The notes: generated from the letters alone by a model not told the origin. A DNA stretch of 64,000 nucleotides from Cryptomeria japonica (GCF_030272615.1 NC_081409.1:474978573-475042572); one strand, 5' to 3'. Counted from the first letter of the stretch, positions 45,763 to 58,129 are shown. Translations and numbers: made by a program.

Positions 45763-47295
45763 ATGAAATCCTCGTGCATTAGCACCTCATGTGAAACTAT
45801 TTTAGCAAAGAAGAAAAGGGACCCTAGTTTTCATGGATTTTTTAATCAAGGAAGTGATGAGTTGAAGAGAATTGATTTGTGTTTAGATGATATTGAAAGG
45901 ATTTATAGAAAACCAACATGCGGTGGATCCCCACCAAAGAAGGCCCTAGATCCACCAAACAAACCCCATGGGATTGTTGTTCATAATGTATCTGATGATG
46001 AATCTGTCCAAGAGACTTCTCCTACTTCACCACCATCTTAAAAACAAAAAAGATAGAGAACCTAGATCCCCTTGTGCCTTATGGAGAATTTGAAGGAGAA
46101 GGTGACACTAATGAGGCCATCAATGAATTAAGGGCTTTAAAGGGTGATGAAGGGGTGGAACAATCACAAATGGCTCCACCTAGATATGAAGAGGAGATGC
46201 ATGGTTATGAAGCTCTGATGGAAGAAGGGATAGAGCCTATGAATGTTTTGGATGAGAGAGTGACTATGTCGATGAGGTTTATATAGGATGATGAATTCAT
46301 CCATAATGTAGAGTTTAAATATTTTTGGAGGAAAATAAAGATGAAGGAGTTTCAAGAAAGAAAACAGATGAACCTAATGGGCATAGATGAATCCAAACGT
46401 GAGAAAGTGGTTGCCTAGACTTTTAAAGAAATACTATTTGATGAGATACATGTTACTCCTATGGAAGCAAGAGAGATGGTTATGAAGAGTAACATGGTCA
46501 TTGTTCCAAGAATGACACTGAAGCAAATGTTTCTAATAGACCAAGTGAGGTAGCAAGAGGACCCCATGCTAGTAGAAGAGTTTGACTTTGAAGAAGGGGT
46601 AAGTGGCATGGGGTAATACCGAAAGACTAAAATACTAGTTGTCTAGGTGAATTTTAAGAGCACTAGGAAACCAAGGCTAATAGATATGGTTAAAGAAACA
46701 AAAGGAACAACAATATTGAAGACCATGAAAGATACCTCCCCATTGGAGGCGACCACTTTGACCATGCACTCTGCCATGTTTACAAGAGATGCAGTAAGAT
46801 ACATGCCACAAAAAATACTTGATCTTGAAAACGGACACAAGGAAATGAATGATGAAAATAATAGATTGTATATTGAAAATACCATGTGGAAGGATAAATC
46901 AAAGGATAGTTTGACAATCAGGGTAAAGCCATTATCCTACATAAGCATGGTCCCCCTAGCCAATAGATAGTACTGAAGATAGCCAAGGATGGGGTGAAGA
47001 AAAGAAAAATATGAGATTCCATACTTAAGAGCAACTAATGAAGAAGCCTTGCAAAGAATGCCATAACAAATCCTTGGTAATTTCGAGCAGATATTGGCCC
47101 ATAGGGTAAAACTCATTATTGACATATTGGATGAGGTGTATAAGGGCTATGAGTCCCTGTTGAGGATGTTGGATATGTTTAAAGAAAAAAAAACCTAATT
47201 TGGAATCTTTGGCAACAAGATGGAAACCAACATATCACACTTTATTCACCTTGTGCAAATCAACACAAAGGGATCTTGATGCTCCCCCTGCAATA
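45763..47295 (+). pseudogene. Accessory-type ORF, second segment, with stops and frameshifts
   Basis: Coding-like frames run on the plus strand: 45763-46041 (IERIYRKPTCGG, SDDESVQETSPTSPPS), 46074-46970 in one frame with several stops (YGEFEGEGDTNEAINELRAL, EEFDFEEGVSGMG, YMPQKILDLENGHKEMNDEN) and 47120-47295 (KGYESLLRMLDMF, STQRDLDAPPAI). Acidic and coiled-coil-like composition dominates. The last frame is cut exactly at the gypsy target site and resumes in frame at 58949. I infer it to be part of the ORF begun at 38176. The function is unknown. Confidence 0.5.
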
Positions 47296-48091
47296 TGGTG
47301 CAGTCACGGAGGGAGGGTCCTCAAAGAGAAAAGTCTGGACTATGCAGCAAGAGTTACACAACATAAACAACTCAAAGTGATGGAGGCAATGCAGAAACAA
47401 ACTAAATTAAATCATGAAAATCAGTTATAAATTGTCAGCAACATGTGGGCTCCAAGATTTGACTCGCGGGCCTGAATACAAAACATGCGTGTTATGCAAC
47501 ATTCAGCTCCAACAAGAATGCGATCCAACTCTGAACCTCCTAACCTAGAGATCTATTTCCTATCTTCTCCAAACTTGATTCTAAATGCTTAGTTACATTG
47601 ATTTATATGATCAAGGGTGATTCGAGTTGGCCCAATGTGAAACAATCCCCGACGAACAAGATGAAATTTGTAAAACAGCAAGGTCGACCTTCGTCAAAGA
47701 GACCCATCCAAAAAATCCATAACATGAAGTACGGACCTAAGGGAAGGTCAGCCACATGCCAAGGAATGTTGGAATCAATGAATTGAGGCTCCACAAGCTA
47801 CATAAATGATCTGCAAGATCCACCAATAGCAAAATAGTTCCAAGCGGTTCCAATGTTCTAAGCCAAAAAATGTTTCGGATTTCGGAAGTGATAAATTGCC
47901 AGGAAAAGATCCAAATATCCTACGGACTTAGGATAAATTAAATGAATACATCCACAATCAAAATCCAGCTCTGCAAGATTTAGTGAGAAAATGCAAAGAA
48001 ATGCAGAATGAAATACAAAATAGGAACAAACTGAAAGAAAATATTTTTGGTTGATGCAAGATTGCCAAGAACCAAGGTTGCTCCTACATCA
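47296..48091 (-). mobile_element. 3' LTR of the 47296-58943 chromovirus
   Basis: Plus-strand start tggtgcagtcacggagggag, end ctcctacatca. It pairs with 58150-58943 throughout. Its plus-strand terminal part (gatgcaagattgcc) is similar to that of the element at 26099, suggesting related families. Confidence 0.92.
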
Positions 48092-48206
48092 AACATCTAA
48101 GGTTGATGCAAAAATGAGTCCCTCACTTTGCTAGGGTCAGAGGAAAACCAAGGCGGTCTACCTCTACCTAAGAAATCCATGATGTATCTTCAACTGATCT
48201 ATCCTT

Positions 48207-49864
48207 CTACTTCACAAGATACTCTCTGTATTGGTTGCTCTGAGTGTTATGCCCAATCCTACTGTCTAAAATATCTTCAATCTGATCTAGTTTTTGCTGA
48301 GGTATCTGCTTCTCCAAGTCTGCTATAATGTCCTCACTGAATTTTGTCTCATTATACTGATGTAGATCTGCAATGTTGAATATAGGTGAAATACCAAAAC
48401 TATCTGGTAACTCCACTTCATATGCATTTCCGGAACTGAATTTCCTCAAGATCTTACAAGGTCCAAACTTTGTCATCTTCAACTTGTTATAAGTTCTAAC
48501 TGGAAATCTTTCTTTTCTCAGATACACCATCACTTCATCTCCCACTTCAAATTCCTTGTCTCCTCTTCTCATATGCCTTCTCCTTGTACTTATTTTTCAT
48601 GTCCTCCAGATGTTGTTTAACCTGAGTATGTAGTACCTTCATATGATTTGCAAATTCTTCAGCTTCTGCACTTCTCTTGTCTTCATTACCGATGTCTCTC
48701 AATTCTGATATACCTCTAGGGTGTACTCTGGTAACAATCTCAAAAGGTGTTCTTCTGGTACTCATGTTCACTGAATTATTGTAGGCAAATTCTGCTCATG
48801 CAAGAATCAAATCCCAACTTTTGGTCTTCTCTCCAACTAAGCATCTCAACAAATTTTCCAAACTCCTATTTACCACTTCTGTCTGTCCATCAATCTTCCA
48901 AACTTTCTCATCTTCAACTTGTTATAAGTTCTAATTGGAAATCTTTCTTTTCTCAAATACATCATCACTTCATCTCCCACTTCAAATTTCTTGTCTCCTC
49001 CTTCTCCTTGTACTTGTTATTCATGTCCTCCAGATGTTGTTTAACCTGAGTATGCAATACCTTCATATGATTTGCAAATTCTTCAGCTTCTGCACTTCTC
49101 TTGTCTTCATTACTGATGTCTCTCAATTCTGATATACCTCTAGGGTGTACTATGGTAACAATCTCAAAAGGTGTTCTTCTGGTACTCATGTTCACTGAAT
49201 TATAGTAGGCAAATTCTGCTCATGCAAGAATCAAATCCCAACTTTCGGTCTTCTCTCCAACTAAGCATCTCAACAAATTTCCCAAACTCCTATTTACCAC
49301 TTTTGTCCATCATTCTATGGGAGAAAAGTATAATTGAACTTCAAATTCATCTTCATCTTCTTCTAAAGTGTTCTCCAAAAATATCCAACAAATTTAGTGT
49401 CTCTGTCTGAAACTATGCTCTTAGGTAATCCATGCAATCTCACTACTTCCTTGAAAAATAGGTCTGCAACATGTATTGCATCTATTGTCTTTTTACAATG
49501 TATAGAATGCACCATCTTTGAGAATCTATCCACCACCACAAATATGAAATCATTCCCTCTTTGTCTTAGGCAATCCAAGTGTAAAATCCATGCTTATGTC
49601 CTCCCAAGGTCTCTTTGAAACTGTCAAAGGCTTATACAATCCCACATTCTGACTACTACCTTTTGCAAGTTGACAAATTCTATAGCTCTGCACAAATATC
49701 CTAGCATCCTTATGAATTTGAGACCAAAAGTAATTCTCACTCACCAATGCTACTATCTTATCTACTCCAAAGTGTCTGGCTAATCCTCCATTGTGCTTCT
49801 CCTTAATCAGAATTTTCCTCATAGAACTTCTAAGTATACACAACTGAACTCCTCTAAACAACAT
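48207..49864 (-). pseudogene. Chromovirus integrase with internal tandem duplication
   Basis: Read leftward: zinc region (49550-49864: HNGGLARHFG, CQLAKGSSQN), catalytic core (49363-49578: [29 protein letters not shown]), then the core end and C-terminal region ([46 protein letters not shown]). A chromodomain remnant ([21 protein letters not shown]) runs down to about 48180. A segment of about 435 bases is present twice (48473-48907 and 48908 to about 49315), so the region after the core is read twice with different damage. Between the core and the duplication the PQTDGQTE-type region is lost or scrambled. Confidence 0.9.
48473..49315. repeat. ~435-bp tandem duplication inside integrase
   Basis: Copies start tcatcttcaacttgttataa at 48473 and 48908. 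They encode near-identical peptides (AEEFANHMKVLHTQVKQHLE) with a few changes and small deletions in the second copy. Confidence 0.93.
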
Positions 49865-50820
49865 CTTGAATTAAATAATCTAACCACTTACTTCTATCTA
49901 CCATAACTGGTTCTTTACAAGCTTTCCAAGGTTCTGCAAAATCTGGGTCATCCCCATACAAGCTCTTCAATTCCTCAAAACCTAATACCTCCACTCTCAT
50001 CTCTACTAGCAAGTTCCTTCTTCTACTCAATGCATCAGCAACTGTATTTGACTTTCCACTTTTATGCTTCAACACAAAGGTATAACTCTACAATAACTCC
50101 ACCCATCTCATATGTCTCTGATTTAGTTTAATCTGACTGTTCAAATACTGCAAAGCTTAATGATCTATATACAACACAAACTCCTTAGGCAACAAGTAAT
50201 GTCTCCACTTCTTCAATGCTTGAATTATGGCATAAAATTCCCGCTCATACATAGAATATCTCCTCCTTGCATCATTCAACCTCTCACTGAAATAAGCTAT
50301 CAATCTTTCTTCCTGACTCAACACTACTCCAATTGCATTCCTACTTGAAATACTTTGCTAAAATCTTGTAAATCTAACATAGTTTTCTCTGTCACCTTTT
50401 GCTTCAACATTTTAAAGCTCCTATTTGCTACGATTTTCCACTTGAAATCCTTTCTATCTCCTCTCGTTGTTTCTGTCATAGGGCTACAAACTGAACTGAA
50501 ATTTTTGATAAACTTTTAGTAGAAACTAGCCAATCCATGAAATGATCTTACCTCCCCAATGCTTTCTAGTGTAGGCCATTCAACAATTTCTCTTACTTTC
50601 TCAAGGTTCATCTTCAATCCATCCACAAATATCAAAAATCCCAAATAGACTAACTCTTCCTTCGTGAAACTACATTTCTTAATGTTTATCAACAACTTTT
50701 CTTCTCTCAACCTCTGTAAAACTTGTCTCAAATGAAACATATGTTCCTCCTTTGTCTTACTGAAAATCAAAATGTCATCCAAATAAACAATAACAAACTT
50801 ACCCAAAGATTTCTTCAATA
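49854..50820 (-). pseudogene. Chromovirus RT C-terminal part and RNase H
   Basis: Read leftward: RT palm with an intact YLDD box (50516-50836: FVIVYLDDILIFSKTKEEH, ELVYLGFLI), then RNase H and the linker (about 50080-50350, broken by stops; 49854-50075: HKSGKSNTVADALSRRRNLL). This is the left half of an RT interrupted at 50826 by the copia element; the right half is at 55815-56158. Confidence 0.9.
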
Positions 50821-50825
50821 CTTCA

Positions 50826-52321
50826 TGATAACTCAATGATGAATGGATAGTACCAAACCGGTACTGAGAGGGGGGGGTGAATCAGTACAGACAAAAACAC
50901 AATCCTAAACCGATTTGTCAGCAGACAATGTGCTTTGGTAGACAAACAATAACACCGGTCTTAAATAGAGTACAACCGATAAAACTTAGAATAACTGAGA
51001 CAAGCATAAACTGGTTGACACTTATCTTTTCATACAATCTAATACTTCATTTCCATTTCACCCTAGTGCATGAACATGTAATCTATCATCAAAGATATAT
51101 AAACAGCTAGATCAACATGATTTACCTTCAGACACAAATCACTTAAACCATCACATGAATAACAACACACATGACACACAATTTTTCATGTGGAAACCCA
51201 ACTGGGAAAAACCACGGTGGGGATGAATACCCACAAGCTGTTTTTGAACTCTTTAGAAGTCCGCTCAGTTAGGAGCCTTGTTCAGTTAAAGACTGATACA
51301 ATGGGTTCTATTAGGAAATGATCCTGTTAGGGATCACCCAGTTAAGGGATGGCTAGAATACCCGGTTAAGGGTTAAACCCTGTTAAAGGTTATCTTGTTA
51401 GAGGATTTCAAGAACTCAATGGTTTTGAGTCACCCTGTTAAAGGATTTACAGTAAGCCGGTTAAAGCTACCCTATTAAGGGATTTCCCAACTGTTGAAGT
51501 GGTTAGAGATCAACAGGTATTACAATGATCTGGTAACAACACTCAATGCCAATGCAGATTTGCTTTAGCTCCTCTTCACCTTCTGCACTTACACTTTGCA
51601 GGTATCACTTTTCTCCTCTGGTCTGGCAAGAATCACGTATCCCTTCACTTGGATACACACACACAACTTTTGACAACAACCTCAGAAAGAAACACAACAT
51701 TGACCTTATAGGAAACAGATAGGTCGGTAGCATAAACCCTAAACCCTAAACCTGTTAGGTTAGGCAATTCAAATGGTTCAATCCTGACCGTTGAGCACAT
51801 TGCATTAAATACAACAGTCTTGAACCAATCTCAAGACGTTCTCCATCGTTCATTTTCCACCGCTTTCATGGCGGCTGATAACTCATCATGCATTTTCACC
51901 ATCTACAAAATTCGCACATTCCCGAGGTAGATAGGAACAATCTCCTTCATGCAAGATCCTTCACGCGCACAAGGCTGACATGGCAACACAATCTGTTCTT
52001 CGTTACAATGCTAACTCATCACACAAAGTCACCAGTTGAGTCACACAGGCTTGAAGCACTTCAACCGGAAACCTTGAAGTTGAGACTACCACCCGGTAGT
52101 CATACAAAGCTTCCATGTACCGGTTCCCATAACCACATGTCGGTTCACCTTGAACAAACACACCGCTTCACTTTGGCACATATACCGGTTCACAATGTTA
52201 TACCGGTTCTCACATATACCGATTCTTGGTAACATACCGGTTCTCTCTTCTTCAGCATATTGACATCAATGACAACATACAATGTCATCATGTCCTCATA
52301 TCGGTTCACATAATGCTAGCA
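50826..52321 (-). mobile_element. 3' LTR of the nested copia element (1496 bp)
   Basis: Plus-strand start tgataactcaatgatgaatg, end cacataatgctagca, next to the polypurine complement atctccccctttggc. It contains a G-run of eight (about 50870), several accggtt/taaccg words and a telomere-like stretch at 51734-51752. The inner end reads tgctagc where its partner has tgttggc. Confidence 0.92.
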
Positions 52322-52564
52322 ATCTCCCCCTTTGGCATTGATGACAATATACAAAGATATCTCTCTGCTTCACATCTTCTCCCCCAATTTCTATAGATAT
52401 CTTCTCCGCTTTACTTCTTCTCCCCCTTTGACAACAATGCCAAAGTGGAGGCACAAGCTTCCCTGTTCCATTATGCTGCTCCCCCTGAGGAGTAGCATCC
52501 TTCAACACATCAATCCAAAAAAAAATTGACTATGCAATACCTGACTAATGTGGAGCATATACCT
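52322..52564 (-). promoter_or_regulatory. Polypurine tract and 3' untranslated part of the copia element
   Basis: On the minus strand, gccaaagggggagat directly precedes the LTR (complement 52322-52336). Further copies of the gggggagaa type lie at about 52379 and 52430, so the untranslated part has repeated purine tracts, as in the pol-less element at 45141-45321. Confidence 0.8.
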
Positions 52565-54024
52565 TTAGTTCACCTCCTGAAGGGGCAGCACCCCTAATTC
52601 ACCTCTTAAGTACATAAATGTAGCCTTTGGGAGAGGCTTGGTGAATATGTCTGCTAACTGCTCCTTACTAGAAACATGTTCCAGTGCAATCTCTTTGTTT
52701 TGAACCTTTTCCCTCAAGAAATGATACTTAAGCTCAAAGTGCTTGGTTCTAGAATGTAAAACCGGATTCTTGGAGATGTTAATTGCACTAGTATTGTCAC
52801 AAAATATACTTACTGGTTCAGATACAGGAACTTTGAAGCCATTTAATACATTCTTCATCCAAATTGTTTGAGTGCAATTCATGGAAGTTGCAACATACTT
52901 TGCTTCCACTATAGACTGAGAGATACAACTCTACTTCTTACTCATCCATGAGACTAGTCTACCACCAAGAAAGAATGCACCACCGGTTGTGTTCTTTCGG
53001 TCATCCACATTACCTACCCAATCAACATCTGTGAATACTTTCAAGTTGAAATCCTTTCTATATGAATACCACAATCCATAATCAATAGTTCCCTTCAGAT
53101 ACCTAAGAATCCGCTTGACTACAACCAAGTGGGATTCTCTTGGACTTTTCTGGAACCTTACAGTAATGCCAATTGCATGTGCAATATCTGGTCTGCTATG
53201 CACTACATTATGCAACTTACCAATCATTGATCGGTATTCCTTCTCATTAACCAATACTGAGTCATCCTCTTTGGATAGTTTACAACCAGTCACCATCGGT
53301 GTACCAACCGGTTTTCTATCTTCCATGCCAAAGGTCTTCAACACCTCTTTGACATACTTGGACTGAGTGATAAAGATTCCATCTTTCATATGCTGAATCT
53401 GCAGTCCAATGAAGAACTTAATCCCCCCTATGAGTGACATCTCAAACTCTTTCTTCATCTCATCTGCAAACTCATGACTCATCTTGTCATCTCCACCAAA
53501 GATAATGTCATCAACAAATACCTCACAGATCAGGATCTGATCTCCTTCAGACTTCAAGTTGATATTGCTATCTTCACTTGTTCTCTCAAATCCAATCTTC
53601 ACAAGATGGGAGTGCAGGCGTTCATACTATATAAGTCTTTATGTAGCCTACACACCATGTCACTATCTTTAGATAGGGCAAACCCATCTGGTTGCTCTAT
53701 ATACACCTCCTCTTCAAGTACACCATTTAAGAATGCAGATTTTACATCCATTTGATATACTTTGAATCCTTTAAAAGCTGCATATGCAAGAAGCATACTA
53801 ACTCCTTCCAATCTGGCTACAGGAGCAAAGGTTTCTCCATAGTCTTCTCCTTCTTCTTGGGCATATCCTTTACACACCAGTCTGGCTTTGTTTCTAATCA
53901 CTATGCCATCCTCATTCAGCTTATTTCTAAAAACCCATTTGGTACCGATGACATTTTTATGCTCCGGTCTGGGTACCAAAGACCATGTACCATTTCTCTC
54001 TATCTGGTCAAGTTCCTCTTCCAT
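52565..54024 (-). pseudogene. Copia RT and RNase H with a small deletion and frameshift
   Basis: Read leftward: RT N-part (53599-54024: [47 protein letters not shown]). Near 53632 the usual LYGLKQAPRAWY stretch is shortened to LYS with loss of the LKQAP block and a frame change. RT then continues (52931-53602) with active-site FVDD (VFVDDIIFGG), the connection domain (SRPDIAHAIG) and the RNase H start (FTDVDWVGNVDDRKNTTG). After a stop, RNase H goes on at 52565-52909 (MEAKYVATSMNCTQTIWM, ADIFTKPLPKATF). Confidence 0.92.
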
Positions 54025-54033
54025 TGCCTTGAT

Positions 54034-55155
54034 CTAGTCTTCATCTTTGTGTGCCTCTTTGAATGATTTAGGCTCAAATTCAGAGATCATACATGAGTTT
54101 TCTCTGACCTTTCTTCTTGTAAGGATTCCTGAATCCTTATCTCCTATGATCTGCTTAGGATCATGATTCAACTTGACATACCGAGGAATGGTCTTAATAG
54201 ATTCCTCTTGCTTTTCTTCTTCATCCTCATCTCCATCAGTATTAGCATCTACATCCACCGATTTAGGAACACTTTTACTAGTACTTGGTTGACTGGCAAC
54301 CAATTCCCAGAAGGTTACAATCGGTTCATTTACCGCTTGCTCACTGCCGGTTTCCTCAGTTTTCTCAGAGGTTTCATCAATTCTCACATTGATACTATCC
54401 ATAATTCTCTGAGTCCCATTATTGAAACACTTGAGAGCTTTGCTCTTGGTGGAATACCCTAGGAATATTCCCTCATCACATTTCGCATCAAATTTGCTCC
54501 AGTGTTCGCTCCTCTTGATGTAACATTTGCTACCAAACACTCTAAAGTAGATAACCACAGGTGTCTTACCAGTCCAATACTCATAAGGAGTTTTATCCTT
54601 ACCTTTCTTGATGAGTACCCAATTCATTGTGTAGACTGCAGTGCTCACCGCTTCTCTCCAAAAGGTGTGAGCAACCTTTCCTTGAATCAGCATTGTTCTT
54701 GCTGCTTCAACCGTAGTCTAATTATTCCTCTCTGCTAGGCCATTCTGCTGTGGAGTCTGGGGGGCAGACAATGGCCTCTTGATGCCATGTTCTTCATAGT
54801 ACTTGTTGAATTCACCAGAAGTGAATTCCCCTCCTTGATCAGTTCTAAGGCACTTGATCCTTTTACCGCTTTCCTTCTCCACTAATGCTCTGAAAGCTTT
54901 TAACTTTCCAAAGACTTCAGACTTGTGTTTCAAGAATGTGACCCACATTATTCTTGAGCAATCATCTATAAGAATCATAAAATACTTATCTCCCTGCACA
55001 CTCCTAGTTTTCATAGGACCACATAAATCAGTATGCACAAGATCAAGTAAATTGTCAGCAGTGAAAGGTTTACCTTTAAAGGTTGAGGAAGACATTTTCC
55101 CCAGTTGGCACTCTCTGCACAAGGTATTTTCCGATTTGCTCTGTACCGCAACCAT
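54034..55155 (-). pseudogene. Copia integrase, 5'-truncated
   Basis: Read leftward: zinc region end (CRECQLGKMSSSTFKGK), core with D in LVHTDLCGP, D in LRTDQGGEFTS and E in QQNGLAERNN, followed by a stop near 54718. The C-terminal part then continues (54034-54693: GKTPVVIYFRVFGSKCYIKR, GIFLGYSTKSKALKCF). The start is lost where the internal deletion joins LTR sequence at about 55160. The triad residues are all present. Confidence 0.92.
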
Positions 55156-55178
55156 CTAACTGCCTTGATCTTATAGGA

Positions 55179-55809
55179 AACACAACATCGACCTTATAGG
55201 AAATAGATAGGTCGGTAGCATAAACCCTAAACCCTAAACCTGTTAGGTTAAGCAATTCAAATGGTTCAATCCTGACCATTGAGCACATTGCATTAAATGC
55301 AATAGTCTTGAACTGATCTCAAGACATTCTCCATCATTCATTTTCCACCGCTTTCATGGCGCCTGATAACCCATCACGCATTTTCACCATTTACAGACTT
55401 CACACATTCCCGAGGTAGATAGGAACAATCTCCTTCATGCAAGATCCTTCACGCACACAAGGCTGACGTGGCAACACAATCTATTCTTCATTACGATGCT
55501 AACTCATCACACAAAGTCACCGATTGAGTCACACAAGTTTGAAGCACTTCAACCAGAAACCCTGAAGTTAAGACTACCAACCGGTAGTCATACAAAGCTT
55601 CTATGTACTGGTTTCCATATCAACATGCTAGTTCACCTTGAACAAACACACCGCTTCACTTTGGCACATATACCGGTTCACAATGTTATACCGGTTCTCA
55701 CATATACCAGTTCTTGGTAACATACCGGTTCTCTCTTCTTCAGCATATTGACATCAATGACAATATACAATGTCATCATGTCCTCATATCGGTTCACATA
55801 ATGCCAACA
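55179..55809 (-). mobile_element. Partial 5' LTR of the nested copia element
   Basis: It aligns with 51691-52321 of the left LTR (about 631 bases) and ends cataatgccaaca, followed by cttca. The other ~865 LTR bases are missing. It carries the same telomere-like stretch (55222-55240). Confidence 0.9.
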
Positions 55810-55814
55810 CTTCA

Positions 55815-56863
55815 TTCATCAACCTCATGAAATTACGTGGTGCATTAGTCAATCCAAAAGGCATCACCAACCATTCATACAATCCTTCATTTATCTTGAA
55901 CATTGTCTTCCACTCATCTCCTTCTCTAACTCTGATATGATGGTATCCACTCTTCAAGTCTATATTTGTGTAGTATCTAGCTTCACTCGAACAATCTATT
56001 ATGTCATCCATCCTAGGCAAAGGAAATCTGTAATTCACTATGATCTTGTTTATTGCTCTAGAGTCGGTACACATCCTCCATTCTCCATTCTTCTTAGGTG
56101 TTAACACTTCTGGAATTGCATAAGGACTCAAACTCTCTCTGATCAAACCTTTCCTCAATAACTCCTATACTTGTCTATTCAACTCTTCATTTTTTGCCAG
56201 TGGCATTTGGCATGTTGCTTTGTTAGGCAAACTAGCTCTGGAAATTAGGTTCATGCAATGACAGATACTTCTCACAAGGGGCAATCCATCAGGTACATTT
56301 TTTAAAATGATGTTTGCATACTCTATCAACAACTCCTTTATCTCCTTCGATTGTTCCTCTTCATCCTCTGGATTGTCATTTTTCTTAGGAACTAAAGCAA
56401 AAAATACATTCTCATGTCTCATCCCATCCAGGAATTTCCTTCCATCCACCAAACAGATTCTAGCATTGGTACAAACTTTAGCTTTCAGAATCTCCTCCAA
56501 GGGTAACAAGGTCTTCTTCATCCCATTTGCAACAATAGTGTATATGTTCTTCCTTCCATCATGTATTTCTTTTCTATCATACTGCCAAGGTCTACCCAAC
56601 AAGATATGATAAATATACATGGGCATAATATCACACAAAACTTCATCATGATAATTTCCAATTTTCAATTTCAACAAACATTGTTCATTCACTAGTATCT
56701 TATGATCATCTTGGATCTGTGCTATCTGATAAGGCTTAGGATGTTTCAACCTTTCCAAATTCAACTTATTCACCATCTCCTTCGAAACAAGATTATTTGA
56801 ACTGCCACTATCAATTATAACTTTACAACACTTACCAGAGACCTTGCATCTCATTCTGAACAA
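55815..56863 (-). pseudogene. Chromovirus protease and RT N-terminal part
   Basis: Read leftward from 56863: aspartic protease with active-site DSG (CCKVIIDSGSSNNLVSKEMV), then the linker to RT (LPNKATCQMPLAKNEELNRQ). A stop lies near 56163. RT fingers follow ([69 protein letters not shown]) up to the copia insertion at 55809. The frame is largely intact in both blocks. Confidence 0.92.
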
Positions 56864-56872
56864 ATTCCTTCT

Positions 56873-58039
56873 CTACAAGGGCTCTTCATCATCTTCGACT
56901 TGACACAAAGCTCTCCTCATTACCAGTAATTCTCCATCTTCTTGTTTATTAGCTGATCCGGTATGGTATTCTTCCACCAATGTTGTTCTTCCAGTGTTCT
57001 TGGTCTCCCTACATTCAAAATCTCGATGTCCTTCTCCTCTGCACTTAAAGCACATTCCTCTAAACACTCTTTTATCTTGTTTTCTATCATCTTTGTTGTA
57101 ACTTACATTCTGGTATCCATCAGGCTCTCTTCTTTGGTAAAAATTTCTATCATCCTTTCGGTATGAACTACTATCTCTGCCAACTTCCTTGTCCTTGTTC
57201 TGATCTATGTAGGATCCTCTTCCTCCGAAATAGCTTCTTCCTCCTTGAAATCTTCCTCCAGAATACTTTCCACCTCTTCCTCTTTTCTTTTTCTCATGTC
57301 TTTTGTTCAAATTTTCTTTGGCCTTCAAGGCATATTGATAGGCTTCATCAACACTCTCCAACTTGATCAAACTAAGTTCATCTTGTATAGACATCCGTAA
57401 CCCATTCAAATATCTAGCAACTTGTTCAATCTTATCATCAACATGTTTGAATCTCATATTCAACTTGTAAAATGTTTTGGTATACTCCTTCACACTAGAT
57501 TCCTTCTCCTTCATGTTTTGCAACTTCTAGAACAAATTCACTTGATAATAAATGGGCGTAAACTTTCATTTCAACTTACAAACCATCCGCTCCCAAGATC
57601 TTCTCTTTACCTCTCCTCTGTCTATCAACCTACAAATGTTCCCACCAAAGAGATGCATGACCTTTCAACTTAGTGCAAGCATATCTTACCTTCCTATCTT
57701 CAGCAGTGCCTTCAAAATTAAAATACTTTTCCATTTATGTGATCCAATCTAGAAATTCATCCAAATCCAACTTCCCATCATAATCTAGTGGGGTAAAATG
57801 TGGTCTCGTATCTGCTTTAGACAATGCCCTTATAAACCTTTCTTCATCTGGATCGTTCATTGGTGGATTTTCTCCTTGTTCTCCAACTGCCACTTCTTCT
57901 TCTTCATCTTCGCTCACATCTTCAACATGTCAACCTCTTCTTTGGGTCGTTTCAACAACTTCCAATCGGGTTGCATTTTGATCACAATAGGATCTGCATT
58001 TCCACGCACACCACCATTTCTATTTCCTCTTTGCATCAT
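56873..58039 (-). pseudogene. Chromovirus gag with frameshift
   Basis: The likely start is the ATG at 58037-58039 (MMQRGNRNGG). An acidic stretch follows (MSEDEEEEVAVGEQGE), then the Retrotrans_gag domain (LDEFLDWIT, LKGHASLWWEHL) and VARYLNGLRMSIQDELSLI. A Gly/Arg-rich segment (RGGKYSGGRFQGGRSYFGGR) and a complete CCHC knuckle (CFKCRGEGHRDFEC) come next. A frameshift near 57915 and stops at about 57733 and 57525 interrupt it. Confidence 0.9.
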
Positions 58040-58129
58040 CTTCACGCAAGTCCTCTGCAGTTGTAGGTCAGATTCACAATCTGCCACCCTACAACAAAAT
58101 CTTACAAGACAACACAATCTTTGGAATGA

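Larger units (their letters stand above)
50826..55809 (-). mobile_element. Minus-strand Ty1/copia element nested in chromovirus RT, internally deleted
   Basis: The left LTR is complete (50826-52321); the right LTR is only partial (about 55179-55809). The target duplication is cttca (50821-50825 and 55810-55814). Removing the element and one copy rejoins the chromovirus RT coding sequence. Integrase, RT and RNase H are present; gag, protease, the primer site and the inner half of the 5' LTR are deleted in one step at about 55160-55179. LTR sequence rich in accggtt, the C-tract near the LTR end and the ccaaagggggagat polypurine tract suggest the SIRE-type copia group. Confidence 0.93.

Noticed and set aside
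51734-51752. Interstitial telomere or chromosome fusion site
   Set aside because: Only about 2.7 telomere units are present and the same stretch occurs in the other LTR, so it belongs to the retroelement.
52332-52508. Small frames in the copia 3' untranslated part
   Set aside because: They lie over the purine tracts next to the LTR and have no domain.
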